Origin: CAVTWY01 sp963738575
Lineage (GTDB): Bacteria; Pseudomonadota; Gammaproteobacteria; Burkholderiales; Burkholderiaceae_C
Direction: 5' to 3'
Length of the DNA: 64,000 bases
Assembly (NCBI GenBank): GCA_963738575.1
Contig: CAVTWY010000003.1
Span: 248,001 to 312,000 of the forward strand
Notes under the pieces: model-generated
What the model was told of the DNA's origin: nothing
The model's database searches: none
What the model saw: the letters and a program-made list of their open reading frames with translations, nothing else
Made by a program: the position numbers and the translations under genes
In this document: in pieces, positions 8,984 through 17,409 of the stretch
Numbering within the stretch: the first letter of the stretch is position 1
Layout: every line of letters begins with the position of its first letter

Positions 8984-10104
8984 GCAGTTCGATCAAATCA
9001 ACCGCGCTTGAACCTGACGTTTCGCTCGACGGCGAGGCGCCTTCGATGCTTCGGCGCCTGGGGCGGGCTGTACCTGTGTATGGCTTGGTCGGGTTGACGG
9101 TGTTGCTTGCATTGCTTTTTTCAGTGCTGCTGCCTGAGAGCTTTCCCACGCTCTTCAATCTGCGCGCGATTTTGTCGGACAAGTCGGTCATTGCATTGTT
9201 GGCGCTGGCGGCCACCATCCCCATGATCACCGGCAAGATTGACTTGACCGTGGGTTACGGCATCGTGTTGTGGCACATCCTGGCCATCAGTTTGCAAACG
9301 CAAATGGAGCTGTCTTGGCCCCTGGCTGTTTTGGTGGTGCTGGTGTGTGCTGGGCTGGTGGGGCTCTTCAATGGCTTGTTGGTTGAGTTGGCCCAGATTG
9401 ACTCGTTCATCGCCACGCTGGGCACCGGCACCGTGATCTACGCGCTGGCCATGTGGCACAGCGGCGGCCGCCAGGTGGTGGGCGATCTTCCCGAAGGCTT
9501 TTTAGATTTGACGGCGGGGCAGTGGCTGGGATTGCCCATCGTGGCTTTTTACGTTGTTATCGTGAGCGTGGCGATGTGGCTGGTGACCGAGTTCACCCCG
9601 CTGGGCCGGGCGCTGTATGTCATTGGCGCCAACCCCAAGGCGGCGCAACTCAACGGCATTTCGGTGCGCAAACACGTGATGGGTGCCTTTGTGGCGTCGG
9701 GTTTGTTGTCAGGCTTTGCGGGGGTGCTGTTGGCGTCTCGCTTGCAAATTGGCCAAGCCAGCGTGGGGCTGGAGTTTTTGCTGCCCGCGCTGGTGGGCGC
9801 GTTTTTGGGGTCCACCACCATTCGCCCCGGGCGTGTCAACGTGTGGGGCACGCTGGTGGGCGTCGCGATTCTTGCCATCGGCATCTCGGGCATCCAGCAG
9901 TTTGGCGGCGAGTTTTATGTCGAGCCCTTGTTCAACGGTCTCACCCTGCTGGTGTCCATCGGCATCGCTGGTTGGGCCCAACAGCGCCGCAACGTGTCCA
10001 TCAAGCGCCGCATTGCCGAGCGCCAGTTGGCTTCGACGCCTGATGCCGAATCAAAATCACTTGTTTCCCCCGATGCTGCCCGCAAGGCAGCCCCTTTGTC
10101 CTAA
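8980..10104 (+). CDS. CUT2 sugar ABC transporter permease (RbsC-like)
   Basis: 374-residue polytopic inner-membrane protein with about nine or ten hydrophobic segments and a polar N-terminus of about 30 residues. Family landmarks are GKIDLTVGYG near residue 85, TLGTGTVIYALA near 150 and TPLGRALYVIGANPKAAQLNGI near 210. It overlaps the ATPase gene by ATGA. One permease gene is enough for this importer class because RbsC-type proteins act as homodimers. The C-terminal tail of about 40 residues is hydrophilic and variable. Confidence 0.92.
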   Translation: MSSSIKSTALEPDVSLDGEAPSMLRRLGRAVPVYGLVGLTVLLALLFSVLLPESFPTLFNLRAILSDKSVIALLALAATIPMITGKIDLTVGYGIVLWHILAISLQTQMELSWPLAVLVVLVCAGLVGLFNGLLVELAQIDSFIATLGTGTVIYALAMWHSGGRQVVGDLPEGFLDLTAGQWLGLPIVAFYVVIVSVAMWLVTEFTPLGRALYVIGANPKAAQLNGISVRKHVMGAFVASGLLSGFAGVLLASRLQIGQASVGLEFLLPALVGAFLGSTTIRPGRVNVWGTLVGVAILAIGISGIQQFGGEFYVEPLFNGLTLLVSIGIAGWAQQRRNVSIKRRIAERQLASTPDAESKSLVSPDAARKAAPLS

Positions 10105-10132
10105 GCAAAACGATTGATCAGGAGACTGAACG

Positions 10133-11251
10133 ATGAAGACCAAGCATTTCTCTTTCACGCTCGCCAGCGTTGCCCTTGCAAGCATGGCGCTCACCCAACC
10201 GGCCCAGGCGCAGGCTGATGCCTTTCTGGACGCCGCCAAAGCCAAGGTGGCCACGGCCACCATGACCAAAGAAAAATGGGACGGCCCCACCACAGGCCCC
10301 AAAGCTGTGGCCAACAAGACCATTGTTTTTGTGGCCGGAGACATGAAGAACGGCGGCATCGTTGGCGTGGCCAAAGGTGTTGAAGAGGCCGGCAAGGCCA
10401 TTGGCTGGAAGGTGCGCATCATTGACGGCCAAGGCACGGTCAGTGGTCGCACGGCGGCACTCAATCAAGCGCTGGCCGTCAAGCCTGCTGGCATCGTGGT
10501 GGGTGGTTTTGACACCGTCGAGCAAAAGGCAGCCTTTGAGGGCGCCGCCAAATCATCCATTCCGCTGGTGGGATGGCACTCGGGTGAAAAGCCGGGCCCC
10601 AACGAAAAGGCCGGCTTGTTTGCCAACGTCACCACCGTCACCGACGACGTGGCCGACGTGGCAGCGTCATGGGCCGTGGTGGATTCGGGTGGCAAAGCCG
10701 GCGTGGTGATCTTCACCGACTCACAGTACGCCATTGCTTTGTACAAAGCGCGTGCGATGGAAGCCGTCATCAAAAAATGCGGCGGCTGCACCGTGCTGAG
10801 CTTTGAAGACAGCCCGATTGCCGACAGCGCCACCCGCATGCCAACGCTTACCGCGTCGCTGCTGCAGCGCCACGGCGACAAGTGGACACACTCGTTGGCC
10901 ATCAACGACTTGTACTTTGACTTCATGGGCCCCACGCTCACCGCTGCAGGCAAGAAGGGCGACGGCTCACCCAAGGCGGTATCCGCAGGCGACGGCTCCG
11001 AGGCTGCTTACCAGCGCATCCGCACCAAGCGCTTCCAGGCCGGTACCGTGCCCGAGCCTCTCACCATGCAAGGTTGGCAGATCGTGGACGAGCTGAACCG
11101 CGCGTTTTCCAAAGCGCCATGGTCTGGCTACGTGCCCAAGGTGCACTTGGTGACCGCCAACAACGTGGCCAAAGATGGTGGGCCAAAGAACGTGTTTGAC
11201 CCCGGCAACGGCTACCGCACGCAGTACAAAGCCATCTGGGGCAAGAAGTAA
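10133..11251 (+). CDS. CUT2 sugar ABC transporter periplasmic substrate-binding protein
   Basis: 372-residue type 1 periplasmic binding protein. A cleavable signal peptide is clear (KHFSFTLASVALASMA, cleavage after QPAQAQA near residue 25). Two lobes follow, with IVFVAGDMKNGGIVGVAKG starting lobe one and VVGGFDTVEQKAAF in the ligand region. AGGAGA precedes the ATG by about six bases. It is slightly longer than typical RbsB proteins, as in the xylose/erythritol-like subgroup. It should bind the sugar in the periplasm and deliver it to the permease at 8980. The ligand cannot be read from sequence. Confidence 0.9.
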   Translation: MKTKHFSFTLASVALASMALTQPAQAQADAFLDAAKAKVATATMTKEKWDGPTTGPKAVANKTIVFVAGDMKNGGIVGVAKGVEEAGKAIGWKVRIIDGQGTVSGRTAALNQALAVKPAGIVVGGFDTVEQKAAFEGAAKSSIPLVGWHSGEKPGPNEKAGLFANVTTVTDDVADVAASWAVVDSGGKAGVVIFTDSQYAIALYKARAMEAVIKKCGGCTVLSFEDSPIADSATRMPTLTASLLQRHGDKWTHSLAINDLYFDFMGPTLTAAGKKGDGSPKAVSAGDGSEAAYQRIRTKRFQAGTVPEPLTMQGWQIVDELNRAFSKAPWSGYVPKVHLVTANNVAKDGGPKNVFDPGNGYRTQYKAIWGKK

Positions 11252-11268
11252 GCACCACAAGCACGCCC

Positions 11269-11961
11269 ATGTTGGACTGGCTGAGCATGACGTTGAGCGG
11301 CAGCACGGAGCACCACCTTCCGGGGTGGGTGCAGTGGCATGCGCGCTTGATGGTGCTGGCATGGGGCGTGTTGTTGCCGCTGGGTGCCTTGGTGGCGCGC
11401 TACTTTAAAGTGACGCGTCACCAGCAGTGGCCCCAACAAGTGGACAACAGGGCTTGGTGGCATGCGCACCAGGCCTTGCAGTACAGCGGTGTGTTGGCGA
11501 TGGCGGTGGGTGTTGCGCTTGCGTACAACCAAAGCCAAGCAACCAGTGGCGTCGCCGGGTGGCACCGCACGCTGGGCTGGTGGGTGGTGGTCCTTGGGCT
11601 GCTTCAGGTGGTAGGCGCATGGCTGCGAGGCAGCAAGGGTGGCCCCACGGAGCCGACGCTGCGTGGTGACCACTACGACATGACGATGCACCGGCGCATT
11701 TTTGAATGGGCACATAAGAAGGGTGGCTGGCTGGCAGTGGGCTTGTCGTTGGTGGTGATCGGCTCGGGCCTGTGGGTAGCCGATGCGCCGCGCTGGATGC
11801 CGCTCGTTTTGGTGGTTTGGTGGTTGCTTCTGGCCACATGGGCCATGCGCTTGCAGCGGGCGGGGCGGTGCATCGACACGTACCAGGCGATATGGGGGCC
11901 CGATCCGGTGCACCCGGGCAATCAACCGCAGGGCAAAGCCCTGGGTAAAGGGCAATCATGA
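11269..11961 (+). CDS. Cytochrome b561 domain-containing membrane protein
   Basis: 230-residue protein with about five membrane segments. The eukaryote-like b561 pattern is seen: HARLMVLAWGVLLPLG starts the first core helix, then WWHAHQALQ, WHRTLGWW and HRRIFEWAHKKGGW supply the histidines expected to ligate two b-type haems. No signal peptide or DOMON domain is present. It lies 17 bases after a sugar-binding protein and overlaps the next ABC ATPase by ATGA, so it is co-transcribed with sugar importers. Its role there is unknown; electron transfer from a periplasmic or membrane dehydrogenase to quinone is one possibility. Confidence 0.78.
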   Translation: MLDWLSMTLSGSTEHHLPGWVQWHARLMVLAWGVLLPLGALVARYFKVTRHQQWPQQVDNRAWWHAHQALQYSGVLAMAVGVALAYNQSQATSGVAGWHRTLGWWVVVLGLLQVVGAWLRGSKGGPTEPTLRGDHYDMTMHRRIFEWAHKKGGWLAVGLSLVVIGSGLWVADAPRWMPLVLVVWWLLLATWAMRLQRAGRCIDTYQAIWGPDPVHPGNQPQGKALGKGQS

Positions 11962-13061
11962 GTGGTCTGGAGCTGCGCAACATCGTCAAGCGCTTTGGTG
12001 ACGTGACGGTGGTCAAGCAACTCGACCTCACCATCGCCGAGGGCGAGTTTGTGGTGCTGTTGGGCGAGTCGGGTTGCGGCAAGAGCACCACCCTGCGCAT
12101 GATCGCGGGGCTTGAAGAGGTGACACAAGGCCAAGTGTTTATCGGGGGGCGCGACGTCACACAGGCGCACCCGATGGACCGCGACATCGCCATGGTGTTT
12201 CAAAACTACGCGCTCTACCCGCACATGGATGTGGCGCGCAACATGTCGTTTTCGTTGCGGCTCTCGGGCCGCCCCGACGCCGAGGTGCAGGCCAAAGTGG
12301 CCGCTGCCGCCAAGATTCTCAATATCGAGCACTTGTTGTCGCGCAAACCCAAAGCCTTGTCGGGGGGGCAGCGGCAACGCGTGGCCATTGGGCGCGCCAT
12401 CGTGCGCGAGCCCAAGGTGTTTTTGTTTGACGAGCCCCTGTCCAACCTCGACGCCAAACTGCGCGGCCACATGCGCGCCGAGCTGGCGCTGCTGCACGAG
12501 CGCCTGGGCAAAACAACCGTCTACGTCACGCACGACCAAGTCGAGGCCATGACCTTGGCGTCGCGCATCGTCATTTTTGACAAGGGCAGCATCCAGCAGG
12601 TGGGCACACCAACCGATGTGTTTACGCGGCCTGCCAATGCCTTTGTGGCGGCGTTCATCGGCACGCCCACCATGAACCTTTTCAAGGCGCGCGCCGTGGT
12701 GCGGAACGGTACCCTCCGCTTGGTGGGTGACGGCTTTGACTGGACTGCACCAGCTTGGTTGGGGCAAGCCAACCCCAAGGCACCTCGACCCGATCAAGCT
12801 ATCACCGTGGGCCTGCGCCCACAGTCACTGCAACCCCACGCCGTGGCTGCCAACCGCTTGTCGATGCAAGTCGACGTGGTGGAATACCTGGGCACCGAAA
12901 GCCAGGTGGTGGGGCGCATGACCGACCCCGCCGCCACGCGCGTTGCGGCCATTTTGCCGGGCGACGCCAAGGCCACGCTGCGCACCCTACTGGATCTGGG
13001 CTTCGACCCCGAAGCCCTGCATGTGTTTGACGCGGACAGCGGCCAGTCGTTGCGTCCCTGA
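11958..13061 (+). CDS. CUT1 ABC transporter ATP-binding protein, UgpC/MalK-like (system 1)
   Basis: 367-residue ATPase. Walker A is LGESGCGKSTT near residue 37, the Q-loop is VFQNYALYPHM, signature LSGGQRQRVAIGRA near 135 and Walker B VFLFDEPLSNLDAKL. A C-terminal OB-like regulatory domain follows from about residue 240 with GLRPQSLQ and VVEYLGTESQV. It belongs with the binding protein at 13118 and the permeases at 14508 and 15380. UgpC/MalK-type proteins serve di/oligosaccharide, polyol and sugar-phosphate importers. Confidence 0.92.
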   Translation: MSGLELRNIVKRFGDVTVVKQLDLTIAEGEFVVLLGESGCGKSTTLRMIAGLEEVTQGQVFIGGRDVTQAHPMDRDIAMVFQNYALYPHMDVARNMSFSLRLSGRPDAEVQAKVAAAAKILNIEHLLSRKPKALSGGQRQRVAIGRAIVREPKVFLFDEPLSNLDAKLRGHMRAELALLHERLGKTTVYVTHDQVEAMTLASRIVIFDKGSIQQVGTPTDVFTRPANAFVAAFIGTPTMNLFKARAVVRNGTLRLVGDGFDWTAPAWLGQANPKAPRPDQAITVGLRPQSLQPHAVAANRLSMQVDVVEYLGTESQVVGRMTDPAATRVAAILPGDAKATLRTLLDLGFDPEALHVFDADSGQSLRP

Positions 13062-13117
13062 TTGCAGCCACAAGAGTTTTTTCACCAACCCCATCGCATA
13101 AGCGAGGAGACATATCC

Positions 13118-14450
13118 ATGAAACGCAGAGACTTGATCAAGAGCGCCGGTATCACCGTCTTCGGGGCCGGTTTGCCTTTCAGCGGCGCCCAAGCGCAAAA
13201 CCGTTACGCCAAGTACGCAGGCAAAACCGTGACCATCAACATCCCGGCGCACCCGCACTACGACGCGATGAGCAAGTTGTTGCCCGAGTTCACCAAAGAA
13301 ACCGGCATCAAAGTTGACGTGGACAAACTCGCCATCGGTCGCCTGAAAGAAAAGCAGCTGCTGGAGATGGCCAAGCCCCAGGGTGACTACGACCTGGCTT
13401 GCTACATCGTGATGTGGAAGGGTGAATACGTTGCCAAGAATTTGGTGCAACCCCTCGAGCCCTTCTTCGCCAATGCGGCGCTTGCCGACCCAAGCCTACG
13501 ACATGAAGGACATCATCCCCATCTACTTGGAAAACCTCGGCATGGTGGGGGGCCCCAAGGGCTACCTGGCAGGCCCTGGCGCCAAGTTGTACGGCATGCC
13601 GTACGGCGCCGAGACGTCGGTGCTGGCCTACCGCCGTGACATCTTTGCCAAGCTCAATCTCAAAGTGCCCGAGACGTATGACGATTTCAGCAAGGCGCTG
13701 CGCGTGCTCAAAGACCAGTCGGGCATCGGCGCCCTGACATCGCGTGGGCAGGCTGGCCACCAATGTGTGCATGCCTGGTTGCTGCACCTCAACCCCTTGG
13801 GTGGCGGTGTGTTTGACGACCAATGGAAGCCACGCTTCAACGACAAACAGGGCGTTGCAGCCTTGAAGTTTTTGCAAGACGTGGTGGCCACGGGCCCGGC
13901 GGGCATTCCCGCCTACGGCCAAGGCGAAGCCAACACGGCGTTCTTGCAAGGCCAGGCGGCGATGTACCTTGACTCCACCTCGTTGGCCGGCGTTATCAAC
14001 GACCCCGCGCGCAGCAAGGTGGCGGGCAACGTGAGCTGGGCATTGCACCCACGTGGCGTGAAGCGCGCCTCGCAATCGGGCGGCCTGGGACTCACCATTC
14101 CCAAGAACGCCAAAAATGCCGACGCTGGCTTCTTGCTGATGCAATGGCTCACGTCCAAAGCGCAAGACAAAGCCGTGACACGCTTGGGCGGTGCACCGGT
14201 GCGTGTGTCCACCATGGCCGACGCCGACTTGGTGCGTCAGTACCCCGAGTTCATCGTATTCAAAGAGGCGCTCAAGCACTCCAACCCCGATTGGCGCCCC
14301 ATCATTCCGGTGTGGGACAAGATCAACGTGCAAGCGCTGGGGGTGGGTATCTCTGAAGCGCTCACCGGCAAGAAGAGTGCGGAAGACGCGCTCAATGGCT
14401 TGGTGCCACAGGTGACGCAGATCATGCGCGAGGGTGGCTACAAGGTCTGA
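13118..14450 (+). CDS. CUT1 extracellular solute-binding protein (system 1), frameshifted as sequenced
   Basis: The 5' part (13118 to about 13495) and 3' part (about 13495 to 14450) lie in different frames, yet together give one normal binding protein of about 444 residues. The N-terminus MKRRDLIKSAGITVFGAG has a twin-arginine export signal with a cut after GAQA. The first frame runs to NAALADP and the second continues AYDMKDIIPIYLENLGMV. The total length is a multiple of three plus one, so one inserted base near 13495 (GACCCAAGCC) explains the break. Either the gene is recently inactivated or the base is a sequence error. AGGAGA precedes the ATG. Confidence 0.8.
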
Positions 14451-14507
14451 TGCTTTGATGCCCGTTGCACCTTCAGGCACCAAGCGTTTGAAACCCAGGT
14501 TAAGCGC

Positions 14508-15383
14508 ATGAAAGTCTCGCGCTGGGTTCAAGCGCTGTACATCGCACCCGCCGTGCTGGTCATGGCGGCGGCGTGCTTGTACCCGGTGGTGTCTGCGTTT
14601 CAGTTGGGCTTGTTTGACTGGAACATGGGCACGCCCTGGAGCAGTGCGCGCTGGGTGGGGCTGGACAATTTTGTGTCGGCCCTGAGCAACCCGAGGGTGT
14701 GGTCGTCACTGGCCACCACCTTGCTGTTTGCCGCCGTGTGCGTGGTGTTGGAGATGGTGCTGGGCATCGCGTTGGCGCTGGCGCTCGAGAACCCCGTGCG
14801 CGGCATGGCGGTGTTCCGCACCATGTTCATCTTGCCGATGATGATCGCGCCCATCGCGGTTGGGTTGGCGTGGCGCTACATGTTTGACGCGCAGTTTGGA
14901 TTGATCAACGCGTTGCTTGGGGTGGTGGGCATCGGTGCCAAAACCTGGCTGGCCGACCCCACCTTGGCCTTTGTGGCCATCGTGATTGCCGATGTTTGGC
15001 AGTGGACGCCGTTTGTCTTCATCATGATGCTGGCGGCTCTGGCCAGCGTCGATAGCTCGGTGCTCGAGGCCGCGCGCATCGACGGCGCGCGCTGGTGGCA
15101 GCAAACGTTTTTGGTCAAGTTGCCGATGGTGATGCACGTCATCGCCATCACCTTGATGATGCGGCTGATCGACGCCTTCAGGGTGCTCGAAGTCATTTAT
15201 GTTTTGACGTTTGGTGGCCCCGGTGACAGCACCGAGATCTTGGCGCTGCACATTTACAAAACGGCGTTTGTGGGGCAGCAGTTGGGCGTGGCTGCAGCCG
15301 TGTCGGTGTTGTTGCTGGTGGTGGTGGCGGCCCTGTCGTGGGCGGCATTGCGCTTGTCCAACCCCTTGAAAGACAGCGCATGA
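14508..15383 (+). CDS. CUT1 sugar ABC transporter permease 1 (MalF/UgpA-like, system 1)
   Basis: 291-residue inner-membrane permease with six hydrophobic segments. The cytoplasmic coupling (EAA) loop is visible as EAARIDGARWWQQTFLVKLP near residue 187. The opening YIAPAVLVMAAACLYPVVSAFQ is the usual first helix. It follows the binding protein by 57 bases and overlaps permease 2 by ATGA, so the pair is made together and forms the heterodimeric channel fed by the ATPase at 11958. Confidence 0.92.
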   Translation: MKVSRWVQALYIAPAVLVMAAACLYPVVSAFQLGLFDWNMGTPWSSARWVGLDNFVSALSNPRVWSSLATTLLFAAVCVVLEMVLGIALALALENPVRGMAVFRTMFILPMMIAPIAVGLAWRYMFDAQFGLINALLGVVGIGAKTWLADPTLAFVAIVIADVWQWTPFVFIMMLAALASVDSSVLEAARIDGARWWQQTFLVKLPMVMHVIAITLMMRLIDAFRVLEVIYVLTFGGPGDSTEILALHIYKTAFVGQQLGVAAAVSVLLLVVVAALSWAALRLSNPLKDSA

Positions 15384-16204
15384 GCCGCAACCCTTTTTTG
15401 GCGCTGCTGCACTACGCGATGCTGGTGATTCTGGCGCTGCTGTGTGTCGCGCCCATCGTGGTCATTTTTGCCACCAGCATGCGACAGCAGGTGCAAATTT
15501 TTTCAGAGCCACTCAACTTCTTGTTCACGCCCACGCTGGAGAACTACCGCGCGGTTCTAGAAGAAGACAAGTTTGACCGCTACTTGATCAACAGCTTGTT
15601 TGTGGGCGTGGTGTCCACCATCGTCACCTTGGTGCTGGGCTGCATGGCGGCCTATGGCTTGGCGCGCTTTCGGTTTCCTGGGCGCAAAGCGGTCGCGTAC
15701 ACCACGCTGTTGCTGCGCACCGTGCCGCTGGCCGTGCTGGCCATTCCCGTGTTCATGATCTGGAACCAATGGAACCTGATCAACAGCTTGTGGGGATTGA
15801 TACTTTTGTACGTGGCGGTGAACTTGCCTTTCACCATCTGGCTGCTGTACGGTTTTGTATTGCAGGTACCAATTGAACTGGAAGAGGCGGCGGCCATCGA
15901 CGGCTGTGGCCCGCTGCGTGTTTTCACCACGGTGTTTTTGCCCCTGATGGCGCCGGGGTTGGCGGCGGCGTCGATCTTCACCTTCCGCATTGCCTGGAAC
16001 GAATTTATTCTGGCGCTCGTGCTGACCGACCGCCACACCCGAACGTTGCCCGTAGCCGCCTCGCTTTTCATCACCGACATGGGTGTTGATTGGGGCAAGG
16101 TGATGGCCATGGCCAGCTTGATCGCCATCCCGCCCCTGATATTTACGTTCATTGCCGCGCGCCAGATCATTGGTGGCCTCACCGCCGGCGCCGTGAAAGG
16201 TTGA
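15380..16204 (+). CDS. CUT1 sugar ABC transporter permease 2 (MalG/UgpE-like, system 1)
   Basis: 274-residue permease with six membrane segments. The EAA loop is ELEEAAAIDGCGPLRVFTTV near residue 172, and the protein ends with the GGLTAGAVKG signature common to MalG-type C-termini. The start at 15380 is set by the ATGA overlap with permease 1; the longer open frame upstream lies inside that gene. It is followed after seven bases by the dehydrogenase at 16212. Confidence 0.92.
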   Translation: MSRNPFLALLHYAMLVILALLCVAPIVVIFATSMRQQVQIFSEPLNFLFTPTLENYRAVLEEDKFDRYLINSLFVGVVSTIVTLVLGCMAAYGLARFRFPGRKAVAYTTLLLRTVPLAVLAIPVFMIWNQWNLINSLWGLILLYVAVNLPFTIWLLYGFVLQVPIELEEAAAIDGCGPLRVFTTVFLPLMAPGLAAASIFTFRIAWNEFILALVLTDRHTRTLPVAASLFITDMGVDWGKVMAMASLIAIPPLIFTFIAARQIIGGLTAGAVKG

Positions 16205-16211
16205 CACGATC

Positions 16212-17291
16212 ATGACCGACACCCACCGCCTGGCCGTTGCCCCCCTGCGCACTGCGATGCGGCTGCTGGTCGAGGGCTTTGGCAGCCACGCCACCGAAGT
16301 GGCCGCGGTGGCCGACAACCTGATTGACGCCAACTTGGCGGGGCACGACTCGCATGGCATTGGCATGCTGCCGCGCTACGTTGACGCTTACCTTGAAGGT
16401 GGCTTGAAGCCCAACCAGCATGTCACCACGGTGCTTGATGCCGGTGCCATGCTGCGTCTTGATGGCAATGCCGGCTTTGGCCAGGTGATCGGGTTCGAGG
16501 CCATGGCGCTGGGCATCGAGCGCGCGCGCCAAAGTGGTTGTGCCATCGTGGCGCTGGGCAATGCGCACCACCTCGGGCGCATCGGTGCCTGGGCCGAGCA
16601 AGCGGCCGCTGCGGGTTTGGTGTCGATGCACTTTGTCAACGTGGTGGCGCGGCCCATCGTGGCGCCGCACGGCGGTGCACACGCCGGCTTTGGCACCAAC
16701 CCTTTTACGGCAGGCGTACCGCTGCCGGGGCGCCCGCCGTTGATTCTTGACTTTGCCACCAGCATGGTTGCCCAGGGCAAGGTGCGCGTGGCCTACAACA
16801 AGGGTGAGTTGTTGCCCCCTAACCACCTGCTGGACGATCAGGGGCACCCCACGCTTGATCCCCGTTACGGTGTGGTGCCGCCCACAGGCGCCATCGTGAC
16901 CTTTGGTGAGCACAAGGGATCGGGCTTGGCCACCTTGTGCGAGTTGCTGGGCGGCGCGCTGGCGGCTGGCTTGGTGGGCCACCGTGAAGACGGCTCCAAG
17001 CAACGCGTGCTCAATGGCATGCTCAGCGTGCTGATCGACCCAGGCGCACTGGGCGACCGTGCTCAATTTGAAAACGAAGCCGGCGCATTTGTGGCGTCAC
17101 TGATGGGGCTGCCGCCGCGTGACGGGTTTGAGCGTGTGCAAGTGGCGGGGGACCCTGAGCGAGCCCGGCGTGTGGAGCGCGAGACCAACGGGTTGTTGGT
17201 GGACGCGACCACCTGGCAGCAGATTTTGTCGGCGACCGAGCGCGTGGGCGTTTCAGCGGCGCTGGTCGACGGCACCGCACTGCGCGCGTAA
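16212..17291 (+). CDS. Malate/L-lactate/ureidoglycolate dehydrogenase family (Ldh_2) oxidoreductase
   Basis: 359-residue NAD(P)-dependent dehydrogenase of the non-Rossmann Ldh_2 family. Landmarks are the substrate-site stretch HDSHGIGMLPRYV near residue 36, GNAHHLGRIGAWAEQA near 117 and FGTNPFTAGVPL near 162. Family members oxidise or reduce 2-hydroxyacids such as malate, sulfolactate, ureidoglycolate or 2,3-diketogulonate. It closes the first CUT1 operon, seven bases after permease 2, and is followed by a weak hairpin, so it probably acts on a product of the imported compound. Confidence 0.85.
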   Translation: MTDTHRLAVAPLRTAMRLLVEGFGSHATEVAAVADNLIDANLAGHDSHGIGMLPRYVDAYLEGGLKPNQHVTTVLDAGAMLRLDGNAGFGQVIGFEAMALGIERARQSGCAIVALGNAHHLGRIGAWAEQAAAAGLVSMHFVNVVARPIVAPHGGAHAGFGTNPFTAGVPLPGRPPLILDFATSMVAQGKVRVAYNKGELLPPNHLLDDQGHPTLDPRYGVVPPTGAIVTFGEHKGSGLATLCELLGGALAAGLVGHREDGSKQRVLNGMLSVLIDPGALGDRAQFENEAGAFVASLMGLPPRDGFERVQVAGDPERARRVERETNGLLVDATTWQQILSATERVGVSAALVDGTALRA

Positions 17292-17299
17292 CCCCCTTG

Positions 17300-17320
17300 C
17301 CCTCACGTTGATGAGGGTTT
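17300..17320 (+). terminator. Weak stem-loop after the system 1 operon
   Basis: CCCTCA pairs with TGAGGG across a six-base loop, followed by only a short TTTA run. Its place between the Ldh_2 stop and the operator-like site at 17342 fits a transcript end, but the T tract is poor. Confidence 0.35.
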
Positions 17321-17341
17321 ATCCGGTCGCCGAAGGTTCTT

Positions 17342-17356
17342 AATCATCATACGATA
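17342..17356. promoter_or_regulatory. Second copy of the operator-like motif
   Basis: AATCATCATACGATA matches the minus-strand site at 5498-5512 at 13 of 15 positions; its ATCATACGAT core is an imperfect palindrome. It lies 53 bases upstream of the second CUT1 operon, just where a new transcription unit should begin. Binding by the GntR protein encoded at 22244 is the natural hypothesis. Confidence 0.45.
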
Positions 17357-17409
17357 AGACCAGCGCCACCATGGCGTCCAACGCAAACCGCATCTTCAGG
17401 AGACGATCG

